Assembly: GCA_050946835.1 (NCBI GenBank)
Contig: JBMNVN010000001.1
Location: 558,001 to 622,000, forward strand
Origin: UBA1447 sp002329225
GTDB lineage: Bacteria > Bacillota > Clostridia > Oscillospirales > Acutalibacteraceae
Length of the DNA stretch: 64,000 bases
Direction: 5' to 3'
This document shows positions 7,038 to 15,454 of this stretch, piece by piece. Both the position numbers and the translations under genes were made by a program. Below the pieces are notes generated by a model. The model was given only the letters and a program-made list of their open reading frames with translations. It made no database searches and was not told the DNA's origin. How positions within the stretch are numbered: the first letter of the stretch is position 1; each line of letters starts with the position of its first letter.

Positions 7038-7466
7038 ATGGGAATCGATAGATTTAATTCCGAGGGTTACTATGACCCAACCAGTTATGAAGCTCTTACC
7101 AATGTGGCAAAGGCGGACAGACAGTCCGCTTTCCGCCCTTTGGTGTATATCTGTTCCCCGTTCTCCGGTGATACAGAATATAACACTGTGCAGGCAAGAA
7201 AATACAGCCGTTTTGCATATGAGCAGAACGTTATCCCTGTGACGCCGCATCTGTTGTATCCGCAGTTCATGTGTGATGAAAATCCTGCGGAACGCGCCGA
7301 CGCCATGCATTTTAACTATGTGCTGCTTGGAAAGTGCAATGAATTATGGGTGTTTGGTGATGTGATTTCAAAGGGCATGGCTCACGAAATCGGTATAGCC
7401 AAAAAGAGAAATCAGACCATTCGCTGGTTCAATGAAAACTGTGAGGAGGTTAGCAAAAATGCGTGA
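7038..7466 (+). CDS. DUF4406-like, nucleoside deoxyribosyltransferase fold
   Basis: A 142-aa protein resembling the DUF4406/DUF7768 group. Features: VYICSPFSGD near residue 39, TPHLLYPQF near 75, and a GDVISKGMAHEI segment near 115 whose Ser-x-Gly-Met...Glu pattern matches the active site of nucleoside 2-deoxyribosyltransferase-like folds. Related proteins in phage early operons may alter nucleotides or nucleotide sugars, but the substrate is not known. The start is ATG 7038, just past the antirepressor stop (spacing 4 nt); the tail overlaps the VirE gene start by 8 bases. Confidence 0.7.
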   Translation: MGIDRFNSEGYYDPTSYEALTNVAKADRQSAFRPLVYICSPFSGDTEYNTVQARKYSRFAYEQNVIPVTPHLLYPQFMCDENPAERADAMHFNYVLLGKCNELWVFGDVISKGMAHEIGIAKKRNQTIRWFNENCEEVSKNA

Positions 7467-9807
7467 TTTAAATATAGCATACGGTAACAGCCGACAGGCA
7501 AAGACCTGGGTCAATAAAACCTTCCGTTTCGATGAACTGAAAGAACGCCTTAAGGTAACGATTCGTACCCCGGAGTCGGCAGAAGAATACGCCAAGATGA
7601 ATAAGGCACAGCGTGATCAGGCAAAAGACCACGGTGGGTTTGTAGGCGGCGTTCTTAAGGGCGGCCGCAGAAAAATCGACACCGTGGAGTCACGCTCCAT
7701 GCTTTCCCTTGACGGTGACCGCATTACAAGGGAATTTCTTGATAATTATGAGTCCACATTCCCTTATACTTCCGTGCTTTATACCACGCACAGCAGCACC
7801 GAAGAAAATCCAAGGGCAAGAATCGTCTGCCCTCTGACCCGTGATGTAACGCCGGAGGAGTTTGTTGCCGTATCCCGTTATGTGGCGCAGATGCTCGGTA
7901 TCGATTACTTTGACGAGTGTTCCTATCTTCCCAATCAGCTGATGTATTGGCCGTCCACTCCGCAGAACGGCATATTTGTGTATAAGGAAACGGACGGCGG
8001 TTGGATTGACCCCGATGAAATCCTCTCTGCACATCCGGAATGGACTGACCCTACAAGACTGCCTACCTCCTCCAGGGAAAGTAAGGCAAACAGTGTCGCA
8101 CGGCAGAAGGTGCAGGACCCGCTTTCCAAAGAAGGTGTGGTGGGTCTTTTCAACCGTGTGTATTATCCGATTTCCAAGTCGTTGGAGATTTTCCTCTCCG
8201 ATGTATACGAGCCGACCGAAAATGAGAGCCGTTGGCATTTTATCCAGTCAAGCAGTATGGCAGGCGTGGAAATCAAAGAGGACAAATTTGTCTACAGCCA
8301 CCATGCCAAAGACCCTGCGTATCTGAAACTGTGCAATGCTTTTGATATTGTCCGTATCCATAAGTTCGGTGATGCCGATGATAAGAAATCCTTTAATGCA
8401 ATGTGCGAGTTTGCCATGCAGCAGGATGATGTAAAACTCCTTGCGGCAAATGAACGTCTGGCGCAGGCAAATGTGGAATTTTCCGCTGACGATGATGAGG
8501 ACTGGAAGAAAAAACTCCATTATCAGCCGAGGTCGAGCCTTTTGGAAAACAGCGTTTACAATCTGAACCTCATTCTGAATAATGACCCTGACTTCCAGAA
8601 CTTTGCCTTCAATGAGATGGCTAACCGTATTCAGATTACGGGTCCTCTCCCTTGGGAGCGTCCTAAAGGCAATGCGTTCTGGCGTGATGCGGATACGGCA
8701 CAGCTTAAGTCCATCATCGATATCCGTTATCTGCCGTTTTCCAGCCGTAACCATGATGTTGCTTTTACCAAGGCTGCGGATGACCGTCACTTCCACCCTA
8801 TCCGTGATTACTTGGACAGTCTGCCTGAGTGGGATGGGGTCAAGCGTGTGGAAGACCTCTTTATCAAATATTTGCAGGCGGATGATACGGAATATGTACG
8901 CACGGTTACAAGAAAGACCTTTGCAGCTGCCGTTGCCCGTATCTATGTTCCCGGCATCAAGTTTGACTGCGTTCCCGTGCTTGACGGTGAGCAAGGTATC
9001 GGTAAGTCCACCATTGTAAAAGACCTGGTGGGTTCGGAGTATTATTCGGAAACTCTGTCCCTTACGGATATGGATGATAAGTCCGGTGCGGAAAAACTGC
9101 AGGGATTTTGGGCGGTGGAAATCGGAGAACTTGCAGGCATGAAGAAAGCCGACATTGAGAAAGTGAAGGCGTTCCTTTCTACCTGCGATGATAAATACCG
9201 TCCTTCCTATGGTCGAGTGGTGGAATCCCATCCAAGACAGTGCATTATCATTGCCACGGTCAACGGCGAGCGTGGATATCTGCGTGATATTACGGGTAAC
9301 CGCCGTTTTTGGATTATCAAAGTACATCAGAAAAAGCAGAAAAAGACCTGGAACTTTACTGATGAATACCGTCAGCAGTTCTGGGCGGAGGCGAAAGCCA
9401 TCTGGAAGTCCGGCGAGAAACTGTTCCTTGAAGGCGATGTGCTTGCAGAGTCCGAGAAGGTGCAGCAGTCTGCGATGGAAGTAGATGAGCGTGTCGGTAT
9501 GGTGGAAGAGTATCTGAATGCCTTACTGCCGACCGATTGGGACAGCATGGATTTGTACCAGAGACGAAACTTCCTGCAAGGCAGTGAGTTCGGTCAGCCT
9601 GATCATAAAGGCACGGTGGTTCGTACCGAGGTCAGCAATCCGGAAATCTGGTGCGAGTGCTTTGGCAAGAATCTGCAGGAACTGAAACCTTCGGACAGCT
9701 ATGCCATTGCAGCACTGATGAGCCAGATTAGCGGTTGGGAGCGAACCAATTCTATCAAGCGTCAGCCGATTTATGGCAGGCAGCGACTTTACAAATTCGG
9801 AGGTTAA
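7459..9807 (+). CDS. VirE-family primase/helicase
   Basis: A 782-aa protein of the virulence-associated E family, which in phages supplies DNA primase and superfamily 3-like helicase functions. The Walker A site is GEQGIGKST (about residues 511-518), followed by a Walker B region (WAVEIGELAG) and a sensor-like IIIATVN segment. The N-terminal 450 residues contain a primase-like region (LSLDGDRITREFL, YTTHSSTEENPRARIV). With the family A polymerase at 4184 it forms the replication core. The start is ATG 7459 after GAGGAGG; an earlier ATG lies inside the preceding gene. Full length for this family, no damage seen. Confidence 0.9.
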   Translation: MRDLNIAYGNSRQAKTWVNKTFRFDELKERLKVTIRTPESAEEYAKMNKAQRDQAKDHGGFVGGVLKGGRRKIDTVESRSMLSLDGDRITREFLDNYESTFPYTSVLYTTHSSTEENPRARIVCPLTRDVTPEEFVAVSRYVAQMLGIDYFDECSYLPNQLMYWPSTPQNGIFVYKETDGGWIDPDEILSAHPEWTDPTRLPTSSRESKANSVARQKVQDPLSKEGVVGLFNRVYYPISKSLEIFLSDVYEPTENESRWHFIQSSSMAGVEIKEDKFVYSHHAKDPAYLKLCNAFDIVRIHKFGDADDKKSFNAMCEFAMQQDDVKLLAANERLAQANVEFSADDDEDWKKKLHYQPRSSLLENSVYNLNLILNNDPDFQNFAFNEMANRIQITGPLPWERPKGNAFWRDADTAQLKSIIDIRYLPFSSRNHDVAFTKAADDRHFHPIRDYLDSLPEWDGVKRVEDLFIKYLQADDTEYVRTVTRKTFAAAVARIYVPGIKFDCVPVLDGEQGIGKSTIVKDLVGSEYYSETLSLTDMDDKSGAEKLQGFWAVEIGELAGMKKADIEKVKAFLSTCDDKYRPSYGRVVESHPRQCIIIATVNGERGYLRDITGNRRFWIIKVHQKKQKKTWNFTDEYRQQFWAEAKAIWKSGEKLFLEGDVLAESEKVQQSAMEVDERVGMVEEYLNALLPTDWDSMDLYQRRNFLQGSEFGQPDHKGTVVRTEVSNPEIWCECFGKNLQELKPSDSYAIAALMSQISGWERTNSIKRQPIYGRQRLYKFGG

Positions 9808-9938
9808 GAACACAAGATTGCGACACAACACAACTATTTCCCTTATATTCAAAATGACTTTTATTAAGGGTATAAGTGAAAAACACCTGCGCATAGGCGC
9901 GTAAGGAATATATAGGGAATGGTTGTGATTTTGTGTTC
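9808..9938. repeat. Imperfect inverted repeat between VirE and VRR-NUC genes
   Basis: The 153-bp gap after the VirE gene is bounded by related arms in opposite orientation: GAACACAA (9808-9815) with TTGTGTTC (9931-9938), then CACAACTATTTCCCTTATAT (9829-9848) with ATATATAGGGAATGGTTGTG (9908-9927). The inner part is AT-rich with a GCGCATAGGCGC hairpin near 9890. ACACAAC-type words recur on both strands. This could be a replication origin, an operator or a structured leader for the next gene; the placement inside the replication module favours the first two. Confidence 0.55.
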
Positions 9939-9960
9939 TTGTGTCAGATGAGGTGTAGAC

Positions 9961-10242
9961 ATGAGAGAACAGTTTATAGAGAAAAAATTCACGGACGCAG
10001 TGAAGAAAATGGGAGGCATCGCACCGAAGTTTGTAAGTCCGGGTTTAGATGGTGTGCCGGACAGACTCGTGCTTTTACCGATGGGAAGAATGGCATTTGT
10101 GGAATTCAAGGCTCCCGGTAAAAAGATGCGTCCTTTACAGATAAGACGTAAAAAGCAGTTGGAAAGACTTGGTTTTAAGGTTTTCTGCGTTGACAGTACA
10201 GAGCAGATTGGAGGTGTGATTGATGCGATACAATCCCCATGA
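9961..10242 (+). CDS. VRR-NUC domain nuclease
   Basis: A 93-aa single-domain VRR-NUC protein, a PD-(D/E)xK nuclease related to the FAN1 and Holliday-junction resolvase group. Visible: REQFIEKKFTDAVKK at the start, GLDGVPDRLVLLP (catalytic Asp), FVEFKAPGKK (the E-x-K pair) and LQIRRKKQLERLGF. In phages it probably cuts branched DNA made during recombination or replication. GTGAGG-type ribosome site. Its 3' end overlaps the helicase start by 20 bases, and the VRR-NUC plus SNF2-like helicase pair is a recurrent phage arrangement. Confidence 0.88.
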   Translation: MREQFIEKKFTDAVKKMGGIAPKFVSPGLDGVPDRLVLLPMGRMAFVEFKAPGKKMRPLQIRRKKQLERLGFKVFCVDSTEQIGGVIDAIQSP

Positions 10243-11578
10243 ATATCAGACTTACGCAACAAATTTTATACTGGAGCATCCGGTGGCAGCAGTTCTCCTA
10301 GAGATGGGTCTTGGTAAGAGTGTCATCACGCTGACTGCCATATACGAACTGATGCTGAACCGATTTGAAGTGCAGAAGGTTCTTGTGATTGCTCCCCTTC
10401 GTGTGGCAAGGGATACCTGGCCTGCGGAAATTGAAAAGTGGGAGCATCTTGAAGGACTGACCTATTCCGTAGCAATCGGAACAGAGGCAGAAAGGCTTGC
10501 TGCCTTAAGGCGTCCTGCACACCTGTATTTAATCAATCGTGAAAATGTGGACTGGCTGATTATCAAAAGCGGTATCCCCTTTGACTTCGATATGGTGGTG
10601 ATTGATGAGTTATCTTCCTTCAAATCCCACTCGGCGAAAAGGTTCAAAAGCCTTCTGAAAGTAAGACCTACAGTAAAAAGAATGGTGGGACTTACGGGTA
10701 CACCATCAAGTAACGGTCTTATGGATTTATGGGCAGAGTTTCGTGTGCTTGATATGGGTCAGAGACTTGGCAGATACATTACGCACTATCGAAATAACTT
10801 CTTTGTGCCGGATAAGAGGAATCAGCAGATGGTTTTCTCCTACAAGCCAAGATCGGGTGCGGAGGATGCCATTTACAGACTGATTTCGGATATTACGATT
10901 TCAATGAAATCAGCGGATTTCTTAAAAATGCCGGAATGCGTCATCAACGAAGTGCCTGTTTCCCTTTCGGAAAAAGAGTGGTCGGTGTACCAAGCCTTGA
11001 AAGAGGATATGGTGGTAGACCTTAAGGATGAGGAGATTGATGCCGTAAACGCTGCAGCACTATCCGGGAAACTCCTTCAGATGGCAAACGGTGCAGTCTA
11101 CAACGAAGAAAAAGAGGTCATCCGTATTCATGACAGAAAACTGGATGCTCTTGAGGATTTGATTGAAGGTGCCAACGGTAAGCCTGTACTTGTTGCATAT
11201 TGGTATAACCACGATTTACAGAGAATCAAGCAGCGTTTCTCTGTAAGGGAGATTAAGACCTCCCAGGATATCAAAGATTGGAACAACGGCGAAATCCCTG
11301 TTGCTGTTATTCATCCTGCCAGTGCAGGACACGGCTTAAATATCCAGTTCGGCGGTTCTACGATTATATGGTTTGGGTTGACCTGGTCACTGGAACTGTA
11401 TCAGCAGACCAACGCCCGTTTGTGGAGACAGGGTCAGCAGAGTACCGTTGTTATCCATCATATTATTACAAAGGACACCATTGATGAGGATGTGATGAAG
11501 GCACTCCGTAAAAAGGAGAAAATCCAATCGGCTCTTATTGATTCCGTAAAAGCCAGAATTGGAGGTGCTGCCCATTGA
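10223..11578 (+). CDS. SNF2-like superfamily 2 helicase
   Basis: A 451-aa helicase of the SNF2 type. Motif I is MGLGKS (28-33), motif II is VVIDELS (D128, E129), motif III is LTGTPSSNG (about 154-162), motif V is ASAGHGLNIQ and motif VI is QTNARLWRQGQ. It likely remodels or translocates on DNA during phage replication, working with the adjacent VRR-NUC nuclease. The start chosen is ATG 10223, 7 nt after GGAGGTG; a TTG just upstream is in frame. Short for SNF2 proteins but normal for the phage form. Confidence 0.9.
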   Translation: MRYNPHEYQTYATNFILEHPVAAVLLEMGLGKSVITLTAIYELMLNRFEVQKVLVIAPLRVARDTWPAEIEKWEHLEGLTYSVAIGTEAERLAALRRPAHLYLINRENVDWLIIKSGIPFDFDMVVIDELSSFKSHSAKRFKSLLKVRPTVKRMVGLTGTPSSNGLMDLWAEFRVLDMGQRLGRYITHYRNNFFVPDKRNQQMVFSYKPRSGAEDAIYRLISDITISMKSADFLKMPECVINEVPVSLSEKEWSVYQALKEDMVVDLKDEEIDAVNAAALSGKLLQMANGAVYNEEKEVIRIHDRKLDALEDLIEGANGKPVLVAYWYNHDLQRIKQRFSVREIKTSQDIKDWNNGEIPVAVIHPASAGHGLNIQFGGSTIIWFGLTWSLELYQQTNARLWRQGQQSTVVIHHIITKDTIDEDVMKALRKKEKIQSALIDSVKARIGGAAH

Positions 11579-11799
11579 CCGACCCTTATGAAAATCTTGC
11601 AAACAGCATCGTCCTGTTAGCCGTAAAGGACTACAGAGATGCCCTTAAGAAACTGAAAAAATGGCCCAGAAATGAGTCAGCCAAAATAATGAAAGATGAG
11701 GTGGAGAGGTTCTTCCGCTCTGCGTGGTATAGGGAACTTACCTCGGTGGATGGAGAGTTTTTAATCTCCAAATTACAAGCGGAGGTGGATGAACCATGA
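11575..11799 (+). CDS. Small phage protein, unknown
   Basis: A 74-aa helical protein that starts at TTG 11575, overlapping the helicase stop (ATTGA), with GGAGGTG upstream. It ends by overlapping the next gene by 4 bases (ATGA). Sequence features: KDYRDALKKLKKWP and EVERFFRSAWYRELTSVDGE. Proteins of this size and motif regularly sit between the phage helicase and the DUF1492 regulator; no biochemical role is known to me. Confidence 0.65.
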   Translation: MTDPYENLANSIVLLAVKDYRDALKKLKKWPRNESAKIMKDEVERFFRSAWYRELTSVDGEFLISKLQAEVDEP

Positions 11800-12221
11800 A
11801 AGTAAAGGAATATTTAGGACAGGCATACCGATTAGACCAGCGAATCAACTCGGACATTGAGGAACTTGGGAAACTGAGGGAAATGTCGAGCAGTATCGCA
11901 TCCCCTTGTCTGGAGGAGCGTGTGCAGACTTCAAGAAATACGGATGCCCCTTTTGTACGCAGCCTTATGAAGATTATGGAATTGGAAGATAAAATAAACG
12001 CAGAAATCGACAACCTTGTGGAACTGAAAAAGCAGATACGCAGCGTTATTGATGAGGTTGCCAATACCGATGAGCGTATGGTTCTGCGTTACCGTTACAT
12101 CCATAACCTTACCTGGGAGCAGATTGGGGATGAACTCCATGCCGACAGAACCACGGTGTACCGTTGGCATAACAACGCCATCAACCATGTGACCATGCCG
12201 GAAAACCCAATCAAAATATAA
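11796..12221 (+). CDS. DUF1492/ArpU-like late transcription regulator
   Basis: A 141-aa DUF1492-type protein: N-terminal coiled coil (residues 1-85) and a C-terminal helix-turn-helix of the sigma-70 region 4 kind (about 88-135: DERMVLRYRYIHNLTWEQIG, ADRTTVYRWHNNAINHV). Relatives such as ArpU and RinA switch on late (packaging and structural) phage genes. Directly downstream are a tandem 10-bp repeat and an extended -10 promoter, then the terminase region, which fits that role. The product ends with TAA 11 nt before the repeats. Confidence 0.88.
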   Translation: MKVKEYLGQAYRLDQRINSDIEELGKLREMSSSIASPCLEERVQTSRNTDAPFVRSLMKIMELEDKINAEIDNLVELKKQIRSVIDEVANTDERMVLRYRYIHNLTWEQIGDELHADRTTVYRWHNNAINHVTMPENPIKI

Positions 12222-12230
12222 AGCCTGCAC

Positions 12231-12250
12231 ACTTTGCAACACTTTGCAAC
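12231..12250. repeat. Tandem 10-bp direct repeat, likely regulator site
   Basis: Two exact back-to-back copies of ACTTTGCAAC, preceded by CAC. They lie about 30 bp upstream of an extended -10 promoter and immediately after the DUF1492 gene. The 10-bp period puts both copies on the same DNA face, as expected for cooperative binding of an activator. Confidence 0.7.
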
Positions 12251-12276
12251 AAGATACCACAGTTACATTTATGATA

Positions 12277-12285
12277 TGATATAAT
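12277..12285 (+). promoter_or_regulatory. Extended -10 promoter of late operon
   Basis: TGATATAAT is a TGnTATAAT extended -10 box. No good -35 lies 17 nt upstream (CCACAG), which fits a promoter that needs an activator bound at the repeats 12231-12250. Transcription would enter the HNH, terminase and head genes. Confidence 0.65.
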
Positions 12286-12307
12286 CAGCGAAAAGCAGAA
12301 TGAAGTA

Positions 12308-12341
12308 AGCCTTGAGGGAGCAATCCTTCAGGGCTTTTCTT
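12308..12341 (+). terminator. Hairpin with T-run in late leader
   Basis: An 11-bp stem (12308-12318 with 12325-12335, two G-U pairs) around AGCAAT, followed by TTTTCTT. It lies between the late promoter and the HNH gene, so it could end early transcription or act as an attenuator overcome by late antitermination. Confidence 0.65.
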
Positions 12342-12363
12342 ATGCCCAAGGGAGGTGAAACAA

Positions 12364-12723
12364 GTGCCAAGAAGACCAAAGCGACCGTGTTCTTTCCCCG
12401 GATGTCCCAATCTAACGGATGGGAGGTTCTGTGAGGAACATGAAAAGCAGGAAAACAAACGCTACGAAACCTATGACCGTGACCCCGCTGTTCGTAAACG
12501 CTACGGCAGAGCGTGGAAAAGGATAAGGGATTCGTATGCGGCTGCACACCCGCTGTGTGAGAAGTGTCAAGCCGAAGGAAAGCTGACACCAACGGAAGAG
12601 ATACATCACAAGCTGCCATTGTCACAGGGCGGAACTCATGCAAGAGAAAATCTCATTGCTCTTTGTAAGTCCTGCCATGCGAAAATTCACGCAGAAAGTG
12701 GTGACCGTTGGCATAATCGCTGA
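12364..12723 (+). CDS. Phage HNH endonuclease near terminase
   Basis: A 119-aa HNH endonuclease with a zinc-binding N-terminus (CSFPGCPNLTDGRFCEEH), a CxxC pair (CEKCQAEGK) and the HNH core (EIHHKLPLSQGG, RENLIALCKSCHAKIHAE). HNH proteins encoded next to the terminase genes of HK97-type cos phages work with the terminase to nick DNA at cos during packaging; that role is inferred from position and family. Start chosen at GTG 12364, 8 nt after GGAGG; a GTG at 12355 overlaps the ribosome site. Confidence 0.85.
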   Translation: MPRRPKRPCSFPGCPNLTDGRFCEEHEKQENKRYETYDRDPAVRKRYGRAWKRIRDSYAAAHPLCEKCQAEGKLTPTEEIHHKLPLSQGGTHARENLIALCKSCHAKIHAESGDRWHNR

Positions 12724-12835
12724 CCTGGTAGGGGGTCACAATCTCCGGGACCAATATGAAGTGCAACGGGCGTGGGGTTTCGTGTGAAAAAATTGCGAAA
12801 TCAAAAGGGTAATAAGGTCCGCAGACAGAAAGGCG
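12724..12835. other. Non-coding gap, candidate cos region
   Basis: About 110 bp between the HNH and small terminase genes with no frame of note. It is G-rich on the + strand in its first half (GGTAGGGGGTCAC, GGGCGTGGGG) and then purine-rich. In many HK97-like phages the cos site sits at exactly this spot. No direct proof of cohesive-end cutting can be read from the sequence. Confidence 0.35.
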
Positions 12836-13393
12836 GTGAGAATCGTGCCAACAAAATCGAATAACACAGGCGGCCGTGGCGGAAAACGTCCGGGTGCAGG
12901 TCGTAAGCCGAAGTCTAATTTAGAAAAGGCGCAGAACGGCAACCCCGGCGGTCGCAAACTGACGATGCTGGATATCCCCGATGTGGAAGGTATCCAGATG
13001 CCGAAACCAAATGAACTGCTCAGTGCAACGCAGCGTGACGGTACGGAACTGAGAGCAAAACAGATTTATGAAGATACATGGAACTGGCTCAATTCCATCG
13101 GCTGTGCGGGTTATGTTTCCCCACAGACCATTGAGCGTTATGCCATGTGCGTAGCACGTTGGCTGCAGTGCGAGGAGATGACAAACGAGCTGGGATTTTT
13201 ATCAAAACATCCCACAACCGGAAAGCCTGTCACCTCCCCGTTCATCAATATCGGCATCAACTATATGAACCAGGCCTCAAGGCAGTGGGACAACATCATG
13301 CAAATCGTAAAAGAAAACTGTTCCGTGGATTTCTCCGGTACCAATCCGAATGATGACCTGGAACGACTATTGCACCAACGAAAGGGGTTTTAA
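12836..13393 (+). CDS. Terminase small subunit, P27 family
   Basis: A protein of up to 185 aa resembling P27-type small terminases. The N-terminus carries the common basic tract GGRGGKRPGAGRKPKSN, followed by a helical DNA-recognition region (QIYEDTWNWLNSIGCAGYVS, QTIERYAMCVARWLQCEEM) and the GF end. It recognises the packaging site and recruits the large subunit, whose gene is unusually far away (19572), separated by the methylation cassette and several small genes. A GTG at 12845 is an equally good start (AGGCGG 9-10 nt upstream), which would give 182 aa. Confidence 0.85.
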   Translation: MRIVPTKSNNTGGRGGKRPGAGRKPKSNLEKAQNGNPGGRKLTMLDIPDVEGIQMPKPNELLSATQRDGTELRAKQIYEDTWNWLNSIGCAGYVSPQTIERYAMCVARWLQCEEMTNELGFLSKHPTTGKPVTSPFINIGINYMNQASRQWDNIMQIVKENCSVDFSGTNPNDDLERLLHQRKGF

Positions 13394-13395
13394 CC

Positions 13396-14178
13396 ATGAT
13401 TGAAAAAGTAAATCCGAGCCATCCGGACAAGGTGGCAGACAGAATCGCAGGAGCCATTGTGGATCTGGCGTATGCAAAAGAAGATAATCCGAAAATCGCA
13501 GTGGAGGTTCTCATCGGTCACGGTGTGTGCCACGCTATCATTGAAACCACAGCGGATTTGGATAAGGCTGAAATCATCAGCGCCGTGCATCGCATCGCAG
13601 GTGTGATGGATACGGACGTTGTTATCGTTCCCCAGGATAAGCATTTATCCAATAATCAGAAGGACGGCATTCGCTGTGGCGATAACGGCATCTTTAAGGG
13701 TATGCCTTTGACACAGGAGCAGGAGGAACTTTCCCGCATTGCCCGTGATATTTACGGCAGATGCCCTTATGACGGAAAGTACATTATGGACGGTGTTCGC
13801 CTGATCATCTGCCAGAGCAATGTGGAAACGGCAGATTTGAAGAGACTCTATTCCGGTGCGGAAATCAATCCCCTCGGAGACTGGACAGGCGGCACGGATG
13901 TAGATACGGGTGCTACCAACCGTAAACTTGGCAGTGATATGGCTGACTCCGTAACGGGCGGCGGTCTTCACGGCAAAGACCTCAGTAAGGCGGATGTGTC
14001 TGTAAATGTGTATGCGTTTCTGAAAGCACAGAAAACCAAACAGCCTGTGCAGCTTTGCTGTGCCATTGGAGATGACACCATTGATGGCAAGCCTTATGCG
14101 GAAATCGTAGCCATTGCAAGAGAGTACATTCAGAACCTCAGTGGCTTTGAGAAGTTCGCTGAATGGGGTCTGTATTAA
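13396..14178 (+). CDS. Phage S-adenosylmethionine synthetase, shortened MetK-like
   Basis: A 260-aa MetK-like enzyme predicted to make S-adenosylmethionine from ATP and methionine. Conserved pieces: PSHPDKVADRIAGAIVD (8-23; ATP site), GDNGIFKGMP (95-104; equals GDQG in MetK) and LGDWTGGTDVDTGATNRKLG (160-179), then GGGLHGKDLSKADVS. Cellular MetK has about 390 aa, so the phage form lacks much of the central and N-terminal parts but keeps active-site motifs. It lies 2 nt after the small terminase and 10 nt before a DNA methyltransferase gene, implying it feeds the two methyltransferases downstream. Activity is not proven by sequence alone. Confidence 0.85.
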   Translation: MIEKVNPSHPDKVADRIAGAIVDLAYAKEDNPKIAVEVLIGHGVCHAIIETTADLDKAEIISAVHRIAGVMDTDVVIVPQDKHLSNNQKDGIRCGDNGIFKGMPLTQEQEELSRIARDIYGRCPYDGKYIMDGVRLIICQSNVETADLKRLYSGAEINPLGDWTGGTDVDTGATNRKLGSDMADSVTGGGLHGKDLSKADVSVNVYAFLKAQKTKQPVQLCCAIGDDTIDGKPYAEIVAIAREYIQNLSGFEKFAEWGLY

Positions 14179-14188
14179 GGAGGGTGCT

Positions 14189-15454
14189 ATGGGAAGAACA
14201 ACAACGCAGATGGAACTTGTTTCCATTACAAAATTAGTGCCGTATGTGAATAACGCCCGCACCCACTCCTCGGAGCAGATTATGAAGCTCCGTTCCTCGC
14301 TCCGAGAATTTGGTTTCATCAATCCTGTCATTATTGATAAGGATTACGGTATCATTGCCGGACACGGCCGTGTGATGGCAGCCAAGGAGGAAGGCATCGA
14401 TGAAGTGCCTTGTGTTTTCGTGGACTACCTTACCGAGGCACAGAAGAAAGCCTACATCCTTGCCGACAACCGTATGGCGCTTGATGCAGGCTGGGATGAG
14501 GAAATGCTGAAAATTGAAATCGAGTCCTTGCAGGGCATGGATTTTGATATCGGTCTGGCAGGCTTTGACGATGATGAAATCGCAGACCTCTTTGCCGGAG
14601 ATGATAAATCCGATGTAAAAGAGGACGATTTTGATTTGAACGATGCTTTGGAAAAGGCAGCCTTTGTGGAGCGTGGCGATGTGTGGACGGTGGGCAGACA
14701 CAGGCTTATGTGCGGTGATGCTACAAACCCCGATGATGTGGCAACGCTGATGGACGGTAAGAAAGCCAACCTTGTACTGACTGACCCTCCGTATAATGTA
14801 TCCTTTGAAAGTTCGGACGGTCTGTCCATCAAAAACGATAAGATGGCAAGCGAGAAGTTTTATGAATTTCTGTTATCGGCATTTCAGAATATGGCTGCCC
14901 ACCTGGAAAAAGGCGGTGCCGCTTATGTGTTCCACGCTGATACGGAAGGTTTTAATTTCCGTAAGGCATTTATCGATGCAGGCTTTCATCTTTCCGGCTG
15001 TTGCATTTGGGTGAAAAATTCCCTGGTGCTTGGCAGAAGTGATTATCAGTGGCAGCACGAACCTGTGCTTTACGGTTTCCTCCAAAACGGCAAACACTAC
15101 TGGAGCAAGAACGCAGGCAGAAGTCAGACTACCATTTGGAACTTCGATAAGCCGAAGAAAAATAAAAACCATCCGACTTCCAAGCCTCTCGACCTGCTTA
15201 CCTACCCGATTGGGAACTCAAGCCGTGAGAATTCCATCGTGGTTGATACCTTTGGTGGCAGTGGCTCAACGCTGATGGCTTGTGAGAGAACCAACCGTAT
15301 CTGCCATACGATGGAACTGGATGAAAAGTACGCATCGGTTATCCTTCGCAGATATGTGGAAGATACGGGTGATGCAGACGGTGTCTTTGTTATCCGTAAC
15401 GGTGTGCAGATACCGTATGCCGACCTTGTGAAGGAGGTTGGTGCAGGTGAATGA
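14189..15454 (+). CDS. ParB-domain / N4 or N6 amino-DNA methyltransferase
   Basis: A 421-aa fusion. Residues 8-105 form a ParB/Srx-like nuclease domain (LVPYVNNARTHS, IIAGHGRVMAAKE). Residues 165-400 form an amino-methyltransferase with catalytic DPPYNVSF (199-206) before the SAM-binding FGGSGSTLMAC (355 on), the order seen in the beta group. It should methylate adenine N6 or cytosine N4 in phage DNA and so shield it from host restriction. Start ATG 14189 after AAGGAGG; SAM synthetase is directly upstream. Common in Firmicute and proteobacterial prophages. Confidence 0.92.
   Translation: MGRTTTQMELVSITKLVPYVNNARTHSSEQIMKLRSSLREFGFINPVIIDKDYGIIAGHGRVMAAKEEGIDEVPCVFVDYLTEAQKKAYILADNRMALDAGWDEEMLKIEIESLQGMDFDIGLAGFDDDEIADLFAGDDKSDVKEDDFDLNDALEKAAFVERGDVWTVGRHRLMCGDATNPDDVATLMDGKKANLVLTDPPYNVSFESSDGLSIKNDKMASEKFYEFLLSAFQNMAAHLEKGGAAYVFHADTEGFNFRKAFIDAGFHLSGCCIWVKNSLVLGRSDYQWQHEPVLYGFLQNGKHYWSKNAGRSQTTIWNFDKPKKNKNHPTSKPLDLLTYPIGNSSRENSIVVDTFGGSGSTLMACERTNRICHTMELDEKYASVILRRYVEDTGDADGVFVIRNGVQIPYADLVKEVGAGE

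Noticed and set aside
8248..9327. A 359-codon frame on the - strand within the VirE gene
   Set aside because: It is a shadow of a clear coding gene, with no ribosome site and no recognisable domain.
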